64,000 nucleotides of DNA. It comes from Labia minor (taxonomy: Eukaryota > Arthropoda > Insecta > Dermaptera > Spongiphoridae). Under the pieces are notes generated by a model, which searched no databases, was not told the DNA's origin, and was given only the letters and a program-made list of their open reading frames with translations. This document shows, piece after piece, positions 34,731 to 46,649 of the stretch. The DNA lies in NCBI GenBank assembly GCA_963082975.1, contig OY720350.1, positions 52,902,734 to 52,966,733 of the forward strand. The letters are read 5' to 3'. How positions within the stretch are numbered: the first letter of the stretch is position 1; every line of letters begins with the position of its first letter. Both the position numbers and the translations under genes were made by a program.

Positions 34731-35809
34731 TATTTCGTTTAATTAAAATCTTCTCAGAAAAGTATGACTTCAATTCTATATTATTTATTAAACTAAAATT
34801 TAATTCCTTTGATTAATATTAAATTTTAATTTATTTAATTTATTTTAATTCCATTAAAATTTCAATGATTATATAAAATGTATTTTCTAAATTGAATTCT
34901 TATCAAATAACTTTTCATTTTGAAAATAAATTTTTTTATAATCTTTGATCAAAAATTTATATTTTAGAACAAACATAAAGCCATATTGTTTACATAATTT
35001 TATTCTTTAATTAATTATTTATTTTTTATTTTATTTTATTTTTCATGTAAATGTACATATTTACTTTAAACAAAAAAAAAACACAATTGTGAGAGTTTCA
35101 AACAAAAGAGAACGAGGCAAAGAGAAAGAGAAAGAAAATGATATGAGAGTGAACTTATCGTTCGTTGACAGGACAAATGTTTATTGATACATAATCCAAA
35201 GAGAACTTATCTAGATACGTTTATAGATAGATAGATTAGTATGAATAAGATATATAAAAACTATCTGATGAAGACATTGCTTGGGTGGGAATTATTAAAA
35301 TGAACGTTTACATTTGTTGATTTGTTATACAACATTAAACAAATTGTAAAATAAATGTTTAATTCCCAATTGCATAAACGGGTGAAAGGAGAGGTAAAGG
35401 GGTATGGGAGGACAAACAATTTCAAACTTCCTTTGAATATATATAAATAGATGGATAAATAAATACATATACAAGTTCTTTTGCGCTACGACTACATATT
35501 AACATTTAAAAAGAGAAATGTAGTAAATATTTAGTTTTTTTCTACGAACTTTTAGTTCGTTTATAAAATCTATATGTTTGTGTCTGTCGCCAAAAATTTT
35601 CGATTTTTTGAATTTTGAATTTGGATTCGAGTAGAGCTTAAAAAAAGTGTAATTGTAAAGTGGTCTTGGTTTTTACATTAATAGATATATTAAAATTATT
35701 TAAAATTCGGTTGGGAACATGGTCAAATCGGCGGTCAAATTTGAAAATTTTACATATATTATAACTACTGTAATTAGTGTTATTATAATGTAAAATTGTA
35801 AAGAAATAA
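34731..35809. other. AT-rich DNA with a HINE-B-like shadow
   Basis: A purine-rich strip is at 35095-35145. At 35665-35760 TACATTAATAGATATATTAAAAT recurs from the HINE-B interior, suggesting a badly decayed relative. Otherwise empty. Confidence 0.35.
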
Positions 35810-36183
35810 GTTGACCTGTGGCCAGGTCCGAACCGACCGACAAGTTTGAAGTAAATTAATTTACAGCTACAGGAACAATTTCAAATAATTTTAATATATC
35901 TATTAATGTAATAAAAAACAGATATGGATATAACATAAATATTTTTAATTTTTTGCACCAAAAGTTGATCAATTCATCCTACTGATGCATTAAGTAAATA
36001 TACCAAATTTCATCAAAATCCGTTGAGCCGTTCAAGCTGTACACATCTTTACGGACGGACAGTCATCATGCTAAAAATACTTTTTTCTGTTAAGAGAATG
36101 CATGATTCGTGGAGATATGTAAAAATCTCCACATGTGAAATTTGGTGTGAAAACAATACCTCCCTTACTATCGTTGGTCGGTA
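35810..36183 (-). mobile_element. HINE-B copy 3, internally shortened
   Basis: Both ends are present (GTTGACCTGTGGCCAGGTC and CTATCGTTGGTCGGTAA), but the middle part with the GACGTCA sites is gone, giving about 374 bp. The hairpin GACCTGtggcCAGGTC is perfect here. Confidence 0.75.
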
Positions 36184-36205
36184 ATTAATCACAATCGATA
36201 CAAAT

Positions 36206-36300
36206 AATACTTTATAAAAAAAAAATTTTAAAAAACCACGTTTTACTAACGGACTAAAAAGGAGAAAATAATTTTTTTCTGAAAATCCATACTGACATTA
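36206..36300 (+). repeat. Decayed arm of repeat family H
   Basis: ACCACGTTTTACTAACGGAC followed by TAAAAAGGAGAAAATAATTT matches the arms at 9090 and 19074 with substitutions. Confidence 0.45.
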
Positions 36301-36398
36301 CATACAAGAGATCTGATTTGAATCAAACTGTCCATAACGTAAAAAGTGGGGCGCAACAAATAATAATTTTTCTATTCAAATATGATTTCCTTTATTAA

Positions 36399-37103
36399 TT
36401 ACCGACCGACGATAGTAAGGGAGGTATTGTTTTCACACCAAATTTCACATGTGGAGATTTTTACATATCTCCACGAATCATGCATTTTCTTAACAGAAAA
36501 AAGTATTTTTAGCATGAGGTCTGTCCGTCCGTCCGTCCGTATAGATGTGTACAGCCTGAACGGCTCAACGGATTTTGATGGAATTTGGTATATTTACTTA
36601 ATTTATCGTATATTTAATATATTTAAAAATTTTATACTATCAAACTTTTCAAATATCAAATTTTTTATCAGACCACTCATAAAAGGGAATAATATTAGTA
36701 GTCCAATAGATTTTTTTTAATTTAAATTCTTTCGAGCATTAAATTTAATATTTTTGATAAAGATCAATATTCATTCGTCATATTATATTATGCGTGGTTT
36801 TAATGTTTATTTTGAGATTTATATATTTTCTATATTTTTATTAGAAACAGGATATTTTAGACATATATACGAATCATGCACTTTGTATTGGTTTTATCCT
36901 CGGGAAAATCATATTTATTAGTTTTTTCTTGCATATATATTATAAATAAAATAAAATTAAAAATGTTTATATTTATTATTTATGTATCCATATGTTTTTA
37001 TTACATTAATAGATATATTAAAATTATTTCAAATTGTTTCTGTAGCTGCTAATTAATTTACTTCAAACCGTCGGTCGGTTCGGACCTGGCCACAGGTCAA
37101 CTT
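36399..37103 (+). mobile_element. HINE-B copy 4, with a replaced middle
   Basis: 36399-36603 matches the 5' half and about 36861-37103 the 3' half of HINE-B, ending TGGCCACAGGTCAA. The 257 bp between them do not match other copies. They may be an insertion, an unrelated replacement, or the join of two fragments. It forms an inverted pair with copy 3. Confidence 0.65.
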
Positions 37104-37485
37104 ATTTGTTTACATTTTTTTTGTTTACATCCGACATTTTGAATTTTTATATATAGGAATAATTTTGGATTATTTCATTCAAATTGTAGCAATTAGAAGC
37201 TCATAGAAATGATAATATTGTATTGTCATCGAGAGCAAAGCTGTTGGTGAAGTTTTAAGAATATCCGATGATTGGAAGTCGTCGAAAAATCGATTGCAAG
37301 ATTTTATGCATACACACAGACAAGAATACAAGTTAAGTAAAACGTGATAAAATATAAAACGTTGAAAATCCAGAAAATTATTATATTCTTTTATTTAACT
37401 CTGTAACATAATTATACCCATTAATCATAAATTTAAAATTGTATCAATCTATAATATAATATTCTCTATTATTTATTTATTAAGC
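37104..37485. other. AT-rich DNA, nothing recognised
   Basis: A short GC-richer stretch lies at 37228-37300. No supported feature. Confidence 0.45.
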
Positions 37486-37690
37486 CGGCTCCACAAATGC
37501 GGTGTTTGCCAAATTGAAGCAAAACATTTGGAAAACACGTATGCTGTGCATTGCATGCTGTGCTTGGGATATGCCGAGCACAAACATTCGGGTACTCGCT
37601 ATTATAGCGAGCACAAGACGAATATTTGAGAATATTCGGTGGTGCTTGTACAAGTTTGGCTCTCGCTCTACACATTCGGTATTTGTCTAG
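37486..37690. repeat. GC-richer block with internal repeats, probable MITE
   Basis: Direct words GGCTCCACAAATGCGGTGTTTG (37487-37508) and CGCTCTACACATTCGGTATTTG (37665-37686) bracket the block. Between them are ATTCGGGTACTCGCTATTATAGCGAGCACAA (with the inverted repeat CTCGCTATTATAGCGAG at 37595-37611) and CGAATATTTGAGAATATTCG at 37619-37638, two local palindromes. Open frames on both strands follow from base composition. A small DNA transposon is likely, superfamily unknown. Confidence 0.45.
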
Positions 37691-37924
37691 TTGCGAATTA
37701 TCAAAAAACTGACGTTGTATTTTATTTATATCTATCTTCTATATATCTATATATATAAATGAGTGTTTGTATGTATGTAATTTGTTTACTTTTTTGCTGT
37801 CATGGAAACAAAAAAAAAGAAATTTCTTAGTTAACCGACACTTTACCGATAATTTAGAATTATAAACAAAAACAATTGAACATCAAAAAAAAATTTCTCA
37901 CTTAACCGACACTTATGTATACAC

Positions 37925-38585
37925 GTAATGTATGATGGAATTGATGCAGGAATCAACTATCAGAAACTTTCGAAATTCGGAATGGGTTAAAACAAGGAGA
38001 CGCATTATCACCAATTCTATTTAATTTAGTTCTGGAATATGTAATTAGACAATTTGGGGAAAAATCAAACGGAATAGAATTCAACAAAAAAATTCAAGTA
38101 CTAGGTTACTCAGACGACTTAAATATAATAGGAGATTCCGCAATGGTAATTAAATATTAATTAGTTGTAATTAAAAATTAATCGAAGCAGGAAAAGAAGT
38201 GAGGCTGGAAATAAATATTGCTAAGACAAAGTATTTAGTAACGGAGAGGAATAGTATTACACACAAAATATAGAATTTGAAAATGTAAAAAAATTTAAAT
38301 ACTTTTTTTCTGTAATAACGAAAGATAATAATATTCGAGAAGAGTTTAAAGCGGGCAGCGGCTGTTATCAGGCCGTAAAGGGGCTTATCGCGTCAAAATT
38401 ATTATCAAAGGGGATCAAAATTAAAATATATAAAACAATTATTTTGCCGGTTGTTTTATATAGGTGGGAGGCATGGTCTATGACCTTAGGAGATGAGAGT
38501 AGAAGAGAAAAGTAGAAGAATGTAGCTCAGGTTAGGCACACTTGGAAAAATGTGGTTTATGCTTCCAAGAACTTTCGAGTTCCAT
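37925..38585 (+). pseudogene. LINE reverse-transcriptase fragment
   Basis: The frame at 37990-38155 reads GLKQGDALSPILFNLVLEYV, then GIEFNKKIQVLGYSDDLNII. These are RT motifs B (QGD.LSP) and C (YSDD in place of the usual YADD). Later pieces read KTKYLVTERNS, FKYFFSVITKDNN, then KLLSKGIKIKIYKTIILPVV and WEAWSMTLGDESRRE, the standard order after the RT of the QGDALSP/KTKYM type of arthropod LINE. Several frame changes make it a dead copy. Confidence 0.75.
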
Positions 38586-39041
38586 AGAGCCACAGAGATA
38601 GATAGATAGATTGTTATACAAATATAATTATGGAAAATATAATATACAATAGACAAGTTTAAAAAGAAACTTATTTCAACCTACACATTTTATTCTTGAC
38701 ATTCTAAATGTTTCTGTTATACTAAAAATTACTCTTAAACATTTTAATTTACATATGTATTAACTTTTATTTCATTTTTTTTAAAAAATTGTTAAATCTG
38801 TTTACATCATTATAATTAATGCTTTTCAAAAGTGTTCTCGTAATATTTAATAGTTATAATATTAATAATAATAGAATAAAGATGAATGGATCTTATAAAT
38901 TAATAGATCAAATCAAAATATATTCAAACCTTGACGCAAATCTCTTTCTCAGTTACTTTGGGTGTGTCGATTGAAACAGAAAACTACATAAGAAAAAAAA
39001 AACAAATAATATATCACGATTGCATTACATCCCTATACGAG

Positions 39042-39077
<36 letters not shown>

Positions 39078-39899
39078 GTAGAAATAATTATATATTCATT
39101 AAATGTTAACTGATAGTAATAATTAATAATATTTAAAAGGTCTTTGTTTATTTATTGTGAATTCATTAGTTATAATTAAAATAAAAAACATGTAAATGAA
39201 TGAATTTGGGTCCGTTATGAATTGAATTGCGAAAATGATTTATTTTATTAATTCCATTGATATATGAAGTGTTTCATTCATCAAGGTTTTATTCATTTAA
39301 ATAATATTTATCATTTGTTTTTTATTTTCTTTTGTTATAATAATTTGTCATGGTGTGTTGGGAGGGAGCAAGTCCATGTTGCTACTCCAGAGTGATTTCC
39401 AATGTTATTATGGTTATTAGTTTTAATATTTATTAGTACCGCTCGGTACTTAAAAAAAAAACTATTAAACAAATAAATAAAACTAAACACTTTTTCAAGA
39501 TACGCTTTAGGCGGAGTTTACAATTTGTTTTTCTAATCAAACACAAGAAATCAATAATTTATATTTTAATTAATTAATTACATTTTTTAAATATAGTAAA
39601 TTTAAAGTAATCAGTACAAATAAGGTTTTTGATCTTGAAATATTAATAATAATAATATTTTTAGTAATAATTCGAGAAGAAATTCTAGAAGAAAATCTAC
39701 ATTGATTAACGGTATGTACACTTTTGAACCAAAATTAGTCTTTGCTCTGCCTGACATCACTTAAGTAGCACAACAATTATTGATATATTATTTATATTAT
39801 GTTTGTATGTTCCAATTCCATTTAATTTAATCATTGAAATATCTATTAAGGAGAAACGTGTAATTTAAATCATTAAAATATTTACCAGGATTTATAATA
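38586..39899. other. AT-rich DNA with a GA microsatellite
   Basis: (GA)n at 39040-39071 is the only clear feature. A GC-richer strip at 39355-39400 is unexplained. Confidence 0.45.
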
Positions 39900-40680
39900 G
39901 GTGCTTGAATGTATTCTAATCATTTTTTTACTTCAAAAAGGCATTTATTCTGAAAAATTAGCACAATATATATTAATCAAAACATTTTCCATCATTTTCA
40001 ACAACTTTATAAATCTTTCTTGCAACATGGTGATACCGTGTCGAAAGAACGATGTTGGTTTGGCAGTATCGTTCCATTTTCGCACATCTTCAGTATTTCA
40101 AAACTATTTGCCAATCAAGCCATGAACAAGTGGTATTCAAAAGGCGCTATGTCTGGTAAGTAAGCTGGGTGCGGAAGAACTTTCCATTCGAGCTATAATA
40201 ATGTATTCTTCAGAACTCTTGTCATGCAAAAGGATGACTTTTCATTTGTTACTCTCAATTGCTGGTCATTTTTCAACTTGTTTAATTGACGTCGTCAGGC
40301 ATCAGCAGTTACAATTTCATTAGGTTTTAGAAGCTCGTAATAGACTAGACCTTGCTGAACACACCATATGCCCAGCAAGACTTTATAGCAATGAATATTC
40401 CGGTTCACAACACGCCACAGAAAACTCTTTTTTTTTCGACTGGCAAGCAAAGAAACCACGATGGTGAAACGTTTCGAAATGGCATTTTCAGCAATTTTCA
40501 CTCCTTTTGGATTTTTTCCATTGCATGCAAACGTCTCGAAACAGTTGTTTCATCAACTACTAAGTAGTCTGAAAATTATTTGAGACTGAGCAAGATTCTC
40601 GTCCAATAAGTCATTGCAAATTCATTGACTTCGAACTTTTTTGGTTTGGTCCTCCAGGCAAATCCGACAAAATTTGATAA
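39900..40680 (-). pseudogene. mariner transposase relic
   Basis: On the minus strand pieces follow mariner order: KFEVNEFAMTYWTRI, DETTVSRRLHAMEKIQKE, then YKVLLGIWCVQQGLVYYELL (mariner consensus VLLCIWWD.KGVVYYELL), KPNEIVTADA, and further on VLPHPAYLPDIAPFEYHLFM, which is the PH.PYSPDLAP.DYHLF block with the third catalytic Asp. Frame changes separate the pieces. No TIRs were found. Family: Tc1/mariner, mariner branch. Confidence 0.75.
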
Positions 40681-41854
40681 AAAATATTTTCTTATACATA
40701 TTTATTATTATTTTATTAAAAAAATATTATTTATTATACTTTAAAATAAAAAAATAACTGTATTTCGATCAAATAAAATTATTTATAAAAGCTATTTCAA
40801 TTTAATGGTTTATCTAACTCATATTTGTTATAATTTATTTATTTATTAACTTTCTGCTTTTATTATATATAAAGTGTTAATGCAGGTAAACCCTTTGATA
40901 CTAATAGATATTTTATTTTGTTGAAAAAGTGACGGAAATCTAAAAAACATTTATTTTAATTTTTTAAAATCACTTTTCCCTAAATTTTAACACGGGACAA
41001 TTTCTAAGAAATATGAATTAGTTGATGTTATCTTTGGATATCTCCCTTTGCTTATTTAAACTAGTCTCTCTGGAGCCTCTTTATCTAGGATGTTTTTAAA
41101 TTATCCTAAATAAATAAATTCAAATAATAATAATAATAAATAAATTCTATTAAATATTAAATAATATTTGGAATCAAAATAGCTTTAAGAGAGGAAAAAA
41201 TTTACAAATATTCTAGAAAAATTTAAATATGATTTTTGCCTTAGTTCCTACAATTGTAAAAGGATCAAAAGATATACCTTCTCGGAGGAAAATATCAATA
41301 TCAACATACATATTTTAAGAAGGTAACATATATGTATAGTATTTGTTTGCATGAGAGTATAATAAAATGAAAATGCTACATTTTTATCTTTTATATTTAA
41401 AACAAACCAATTTTGTTTAATTTATAATGAAAAAATAATATTAAATCTAAAGATTTTTGAGTTTTTCTCTCCTTGTCTCATCTTTCTTTTCATTTTCATC
41501 TCTTTTCTAGTTGCATTCATAATGACGCCGTTCAACCAAAAACATTTAATTAAACCTTTAATCTTCTTCTTCTCTTTCAAATATTAAATATATATATATG
41601 CTAATTATAATATAATTCAATTCAAGGTAGATTTTTTTTATTCCAGTTTAATAAGACACTGACAGTAACATCTTGAAAAAAGAAAGTGTTAAAAGCTTTT
41701 TAATTGTCTTACTGGATGACTACATATAGCATATATTTAGAAATACTGAAACAATTTTTTCCTAAATAGATTACAAATATCCTGGATCTATTTTCGTTCA
41801 TCAAAGTCATAGACCATGCTTCACACCTATATTACAGCAAAATATTATTTTAAT
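40681..41854. other. AT-rich DNA, nothing recognised
   Basis: No supported feature; (TA) tract at 41587-41599. Confidence 0.5.
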
Positions 41855-42390
41855 TTTAGATAAAAACATAAACAAAATACAGCGGACCCTAAACAACATT
41901 CTACGGATACCTCTTAGAATACTACATAGAGACCTTAAAGTCCCTCAATAGACGAAGTAATTAAAAACACCTGTACAAAGTATCGACAGAAATTGACAAA
42001 TCATCAAAACGACAAAGCCAGACAACTACTCATCAACGAGACTAACGGACGAAGACTTAAAAGACTTAAACCAATCGACCTCTTATAATTCCTACTCAGA
42101 ACTCAGCTATAGTTCCCTTCGTTTTCCCAATTATTTTCCTTTAATCTGTATATTCAGCAGGTTTTCTTTTACTCTTTCTTTCTTTCTTTCCTATCCTATT
42201 CCCTCCTCTTTCTTTCACTGAACCCTAAATTGAGAGATGTCCTCCCGTCCTACTCTATCGGGCAAATAGCCGAGCCGAGTACTTCCTAATATTCCCTATT
42301 TCTCCTTTCCATTATATTGTAAATATTATTGTAAATATATTGTAAACGATTTATTGTTGCCCAAAGAAAGGGCAGGGCAGATGTAGTTCT

Positions 42391-42421
<31 letters not shown>

Positions 42422-42430
42422 TTTAGATAA
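41855..42430 (+). mobile_element. 5'-truncated Jockey-type LINE with target duplication
   Basis: The body 41864-42421 ends in a poly-A of about 24 nt and is flanked by TTTAGATAA at 41855-41863 and 42422-42430. Decayed coding matches the end of Jockey ORF2 (NKIQRTLNNILRIPLRILHR, DLKVP, then RRLKRLKPIDLL in a shifted frame). The 3' UTR holds GCCCAAAGAAAGGGC, a hairpin like the GTCCCTCTGGGAC of the full-length LINE at 47717-52506, so the two are related but of different subfamilies. Confidence 0.7.
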
Positions 42431-42589
42431 TAACTCTGATGAAATAAGCCCCTTTACTTGACAATAACAGATGCTACTTAAATGCAAACTTAATTTAAAG
42501 TCATCTCTTTAATAAATTTTACGTTTTGTAGTTCAAGATCTCCTTTGTTTATTAGATTCCTTTCTGATCCTAAATATTTTTAGATTTAG

Positions 42590-42775
42590 TTTTAGTCTTA
42601 GGACTATTAATTTCGTGGCAAGAATGGGAGATGAAAGAATGTTGAAAAATACATTTGTGGGGAGACCGATTGGGAAACGTTCAGTTGGAAGACCAAGGAC
42701 GTGATTGGTGGACAATGTAGGAAAGAGAAAATAGGAGTTGGATGGGTGTAGCTCAGGTTAGGCACACTTGGAGTT
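42590..42775 (+). pseudogene. LINE C-terminal tail fragment
   Basis: Reads ARMGDERMLKNTFVGRPIGK, then RSVGRPRT and, after a frame break, NRSWMGVAQVRHTW. This is the arginine-rich GRP...GRPR tail of the same LINE type as 37925-38585. The last words GTAGCTCAGGTTAGGCACACTTGG are shared with 38521-38544. Confidence 0.7.
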
Positions 42776-44189
42776 TAAATCGTTGATATAACTTAATATT
42801 TTATTGTTATGGCCTGAATGACCATTAATATTTTTCTAATATTTTTTCTATTTAGTTTAGAGATTCCTAGAAATTTTCAAAAAAATTAGAGATCAAAAAA
42901 TCAATGAGACTATTTAAATTATTGGGAAAATAAGTAAAAATTTATTAAATCTATTTTTACTCTTAATGTAAATGGTATATATATATATATATATATATAA
43001 TAAATATACTTTTATGTATCATTGAAATTGAAAATAATATTGACTTAAAAAATATTTTTAGAAATTTATAGATATAATTTTTTTAATATTTATTTTCTAT
43101 CTATTCGTTTTCTATTTAGTTTATTCACTTTCTTATCTTTATCTAATTATATATAAATAAATATCAATTGATATTATATATTTAAACGGGAGATAAAATA
43201 GTTTTCTTTTTTCCTTAAGGAACAAATATAAATCATCTTATAATACACATTTTTTATCTTAAATCTTGTAAATTCCCTTATCGAAAAAGCTTATATTAAA
43301 TATTATATACATAAAATAAATGAAAAAAAAAAAATTGTTAATTTTTTTTTATATTTCTAAAAATAATAAGTGATGATGAAAAATTATAAATTTAGATTTC
43401 AAAACTAAAATTTACTAGAATAAATGAAAAATGAATTGTTATAATATGGACTAAAAATCTCTTTTTAACTGATAATTAATATATACTATTGTATACTTTT
43501 GTGACATTCATTATTAATTTTAAAATTGTGATTTAATCCTTGTAAAAATTTAAATAAGCTAAATTATTTGAGTCTATCCAAAATTTAATAAAACAAAAAA
43601 AGAATTATATATAAATGAGGAAATATTTCATTTTGTTTGTCTGCCTTTTTTTAATTAATTTCACTTTAGTTCCCAAGCTACTTGGAGACATTAAAGTTAA
43701 CAAATACTGAATAATTTTCCTTTTTAAATATTTTTGGAAAATTAGTTAACATACGCACATTAAGTAATATTATTGTTTAAAATTTAATGATTATTATTTG
43801 AATATTTATATTGTTGATCACAAATTTGAAAAATATTTCTTATCTTTATATAATAATTAATAAGAATTAAATTAATTTTTTAAATATTTTAAAGATAATT
43901 AATTTAGATTTGTTTATTTAATTAATTCTATTATATTTCAATATTGTAAATCAATTTAGAGAAATAGGAGAATTAAATTAGAATGTGTGATCAATAGAAT
44001 GAATTAAAAAAAATTATTTTATGTTAAATTTAAATTTATATACAATTTCGCTAAAATTTTTGAGATTGATAAAATAAAGATTTTGATTAAACTTTATGAA
44101 AATCAGTTTTATTTATTTTATGATCTAATCAAAAATTATGATTATTAGGTTTGATATAAAAATTAATATAAAATAAGTTTTAATTTAAG
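42776..44189. other. AT-rich DNA, nothing recognised
   Basis: (TA)n at 42976-42999 and many A/T runs. No genes. Confidence 0.5.
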
Positions 44190-44698
44190 AAACGATGGCA
44201 TTTGAATTTGACTTTTTGAATTTCTCGTCTCTTAAATGCAATGGCAACACTGCTCATGTCAGCAGGCAACTATCAGCTGACTCCTATCAAAATTTGAACC
44301 AGCTGGATCTTTTAGTTTTTGTTTGGCATCCATTAATACCAGACTACCTCGTGATTTGACAAGAAAATGGAAAAAAGTGAATTTCTATGAAAATCCATGA
44401 ATTGGGATAAGAATTGCTTCCTCATCCGCCCTATTCTCCGGATTTAGCCCCCGAGTGACTATTTCTTGTTTCCAAACATGGAGAAATGACTCGACGGAAA
44501 GAGATTTGACTCCAACTATGAAATCATCTCACAAACAAATCTATTTTGATGTCCTTGACAAAGCTTATTTTTTGGAAGGGATAAAAAGATTGGAAGTGTA
44601 TAGAGCTCAAAGAAGACTACGTTGAAAAATAATATAATTTTTTAACCAAAAACTTGTTTCATTCAAAAAGTCATGAACTTATTGACCTGCCCTCGTAT
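44190..44698 (+). mobile_element. Internally deleted mariner
   Basis: The left part (44190-44370) matches a mariner 5' UTR (GGCAACACTGCTCATGTCAG, TTGTTTGGCATCCATTAATA) and ends at ATGGAAAAAAGTGAATTTC, the start of the transposase (MEKSEF). It then jumps directly to HELG.ELLPHPPYSPDLAP.DYFLFP near the C-terminus, with frame breaks. The right end GTCATGAACTTATTGACCTG then CCCTCGTA is a mariner TIR followed by TA. The matching left TIR was not found. Confidence 0.65.
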
Positions 44699-45060
44699 TA
44701 TTGTTCCAGTTTTTATTAATTCATTCAATATAAATTACGAAATTTTCACTAAGAACGTTTTATTATTAATTTAAATATGAATAAATTCTAAATAAAATAT
44801 AGATTTTTCTTAGAAATTCCATTATTTATTAGCTAGTCTAAAAATAACTCAATGCAATATTTCTTCACTTAAAAGGCAATCTCCTCGTATCTTCTAAAGG
44901 TTATTTACTTAAATAAATAAATATTTAATCATTTGAAATATATGATGATGAGAAACCCGTAGTAATCGATAGTTTATTCTTTTTTTTTAAAAAAAAACTT
45001 TTCTTATTAAATTTCTTTTCTTTTGCGCGCGGTTTTTATGTCCTTGATTAACTCGTATCA
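44699..45060. other. AT-rich DNA, nothing recognised
   Basis: No supported feature. Confidence 0.5.
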
Positions 45061-45620
45061 GTTTCTTGAGTGCAAATGGACACCATCTGTGTTATAGATC
45101 ATCCCTCCTCCTCCTCTTCACTGTTCACTACCAAACTCTTGCATCCCTTTTAAAAAAAAAAAAAAAAAAAAACAGTCGGCCAAAAGATCAAGCGAGCAAA
45201 AAGAGAGATAGAGTGAATGAACAACGAACGAATCTCGTCTGTTGCTTGCTGCTTGAGCTTGTAAAGTTAAGATTCAACAAATGTTTTTTCTTTTTTTTTT
45301 CTTTCTCTCTCCTTCTTTCTCGCTTCTTCTTTTTCTTCTTTACTTCTTTTACACGTCTCTCTCTCACTTTTAAAAGAGCAAGAGCGGGGGCGTCTAAGAG
45401 TGAAGGCGAGGTAAGTCCAGCCTCCTCCTGACACCTCTGAAGCCTTCTTCTTTTTCAGTTGGCCGCCCGAGCGTGACCAGAGCCTGCATTCCTCTCACAC
45501 ATAGACACTTTGATATTCACATACATACACACGCACACACACAGAATCAACTACAAAGAATGGACCAAAACGAACCAACGGTCGATTGCTAAAAGCACAA
45601 AAGAATAAACCACCCAATAT
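45061..45620 (+). promoter_or_regulatory. Promoter or 5' UTR-like region with a possible 49-nt intron
   Basis: Pyrimidine-rich tracts and GC-richer stretches precede GGCGAG|GTAAGTCC (a consensus 5' splice site at 45411). About 49 nt later CCTTCTTCTTTTTCAG|TTGG is a strong 3' splice site (acceptor AG at 45459-45460). Downstream ATG at 45560 gives only a 10-codon frame (MDQNEPTVDC). The 121-codon frame across 45066-45431 is built from tracts and is not convincing. This may be a host 5' UTR or the 5' leader of the LINE ORF1 fragment that starts at 45756. Confidence 0.35.
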
Positions 45621-45749
45621 CACAACATCACCTGATATTTCAAATAACTTGAATGCGCGGTTAGAAAATATTTTCTTTTTCCATTCCTTATATTTATAAT
45701 AATATTAAGTTTCACATATTAATTAAATTTTTCATATCTACCTAAATCC

Positions 45750-46240
45750 AGAGGATGAATATCCCTAATGAGGCAAATGCCCCTAAACCTTCTAATTTAA
45801 AAATCAATAATTCTTCTAAGAATATTTATTCACATAATGGCAGATTCCCACCCTTACTTCGCCTTTATAGAGAAAAAACATATATTTTGAAATATCAGAG
45901 GGGCTATTAACAATAATGAAGATTCCCTTTTAATCGAAACATTTGATAAAAATATATTATTAAGAATATCCATCCGACGCTTCTAGATACATTTATATTT
46001 ACAAATATTCCTCATTATTCAAGATATCACTAAAAACAATAAATACAAATTAAGAATAGAATTTAATTATAGTTCCGATGCAAATAATTTTATTGAAGAA
46101 CCCATTTTAACTAAAAATATTTTTTTAATATTATATCCCTCAATTCTTAACTTGTGCCTCTGGAATAATAAGGGGTTTTCATTTGGAATTAGATGTTAAT
46201 AACATTTTAAATAAAGAATATTGTATATCTTCTGCTCAGA
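45750..46240 (+). pseudogene. LINE ORF1 (gag-like) fragment
   Basis: ATG at 45756 opens NIPNEANAPKPSNLKINNSS. Further on, in other frames, come DITKNNKYKLRIEFNYSSDA and PQFLTCASGIIRGFHLELDV. These follow the order (KLRIEF...DANNF... then SGIIRG) of LINE ORF1 proteins just upstream of their CCHC knuckles. The knuckles are missing and the frames are broken. Confidence 0.55.
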
Positions 46241-46304
46241 TTTATTATATATATATATGTAATTTTTGCAATTATAATCACATTTCTATACTGTTTATAA
46301 TCTT

Positions 46305-46642
46305 TTTCTCAACTTCACTTGGCGTCTGTCTCTCTGTCTGTCTGTTCGCTCTTTTGACAAATTTAAATCGATTTTTCATCGACTTTTTATTAAGATAGAC
46401 TTTTGAAAATTTTTATAGATATTTCAATGGATCCCTAGAAGGTATAGAAGAAATATAATTGAATTATAATTAATTATTTGTAATTAATTATCGATTAATT
46501 ACTTTTAGTAACTAACTCCTTTTGTATTGCTCCAATTAATATTTTTTCAATGGATTTTGAAACATAAATATTGATTTCAGGATAGATTTTTATTTTGAAC
46601 GTATTTAAAAATATTTTATAGCATTAAAATTAATGATGAATT
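46305..46642 (+). repeat. Repeat family G, copy 2
   Basis: Starts TCAACTTCACTTGGCGTCTG and includes a CTGT-rich microsatellite (46326-46345), then the block shared with 21603-21872. The CTGT tract and leading AACTTCACTT suggest a HINE-like or MITE family, but no 3' hairpin was identified. Confidence 0.6.
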
Positions 46643-46649
46643 ATCTTCT

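Noticed and set aside
34232-37103. HINE-B cluster as a rRNA, tRNA or satellite array
   Set aside because: Copies differ in orientation and length and show Helentron-like ends.
39040-39071. GA repeat considered as part of a CRISPR or satellite array
   Set aside because: It is a plain dinucleotide microsatellite; no spacer-repeat structure exists anywhere in the window.
45066-45431. 121-codon plus-strand frame
   Set aside because: Long Lys and Phe runs come from A and T/C tracts; no domain is visible and splice-like signals cut it.
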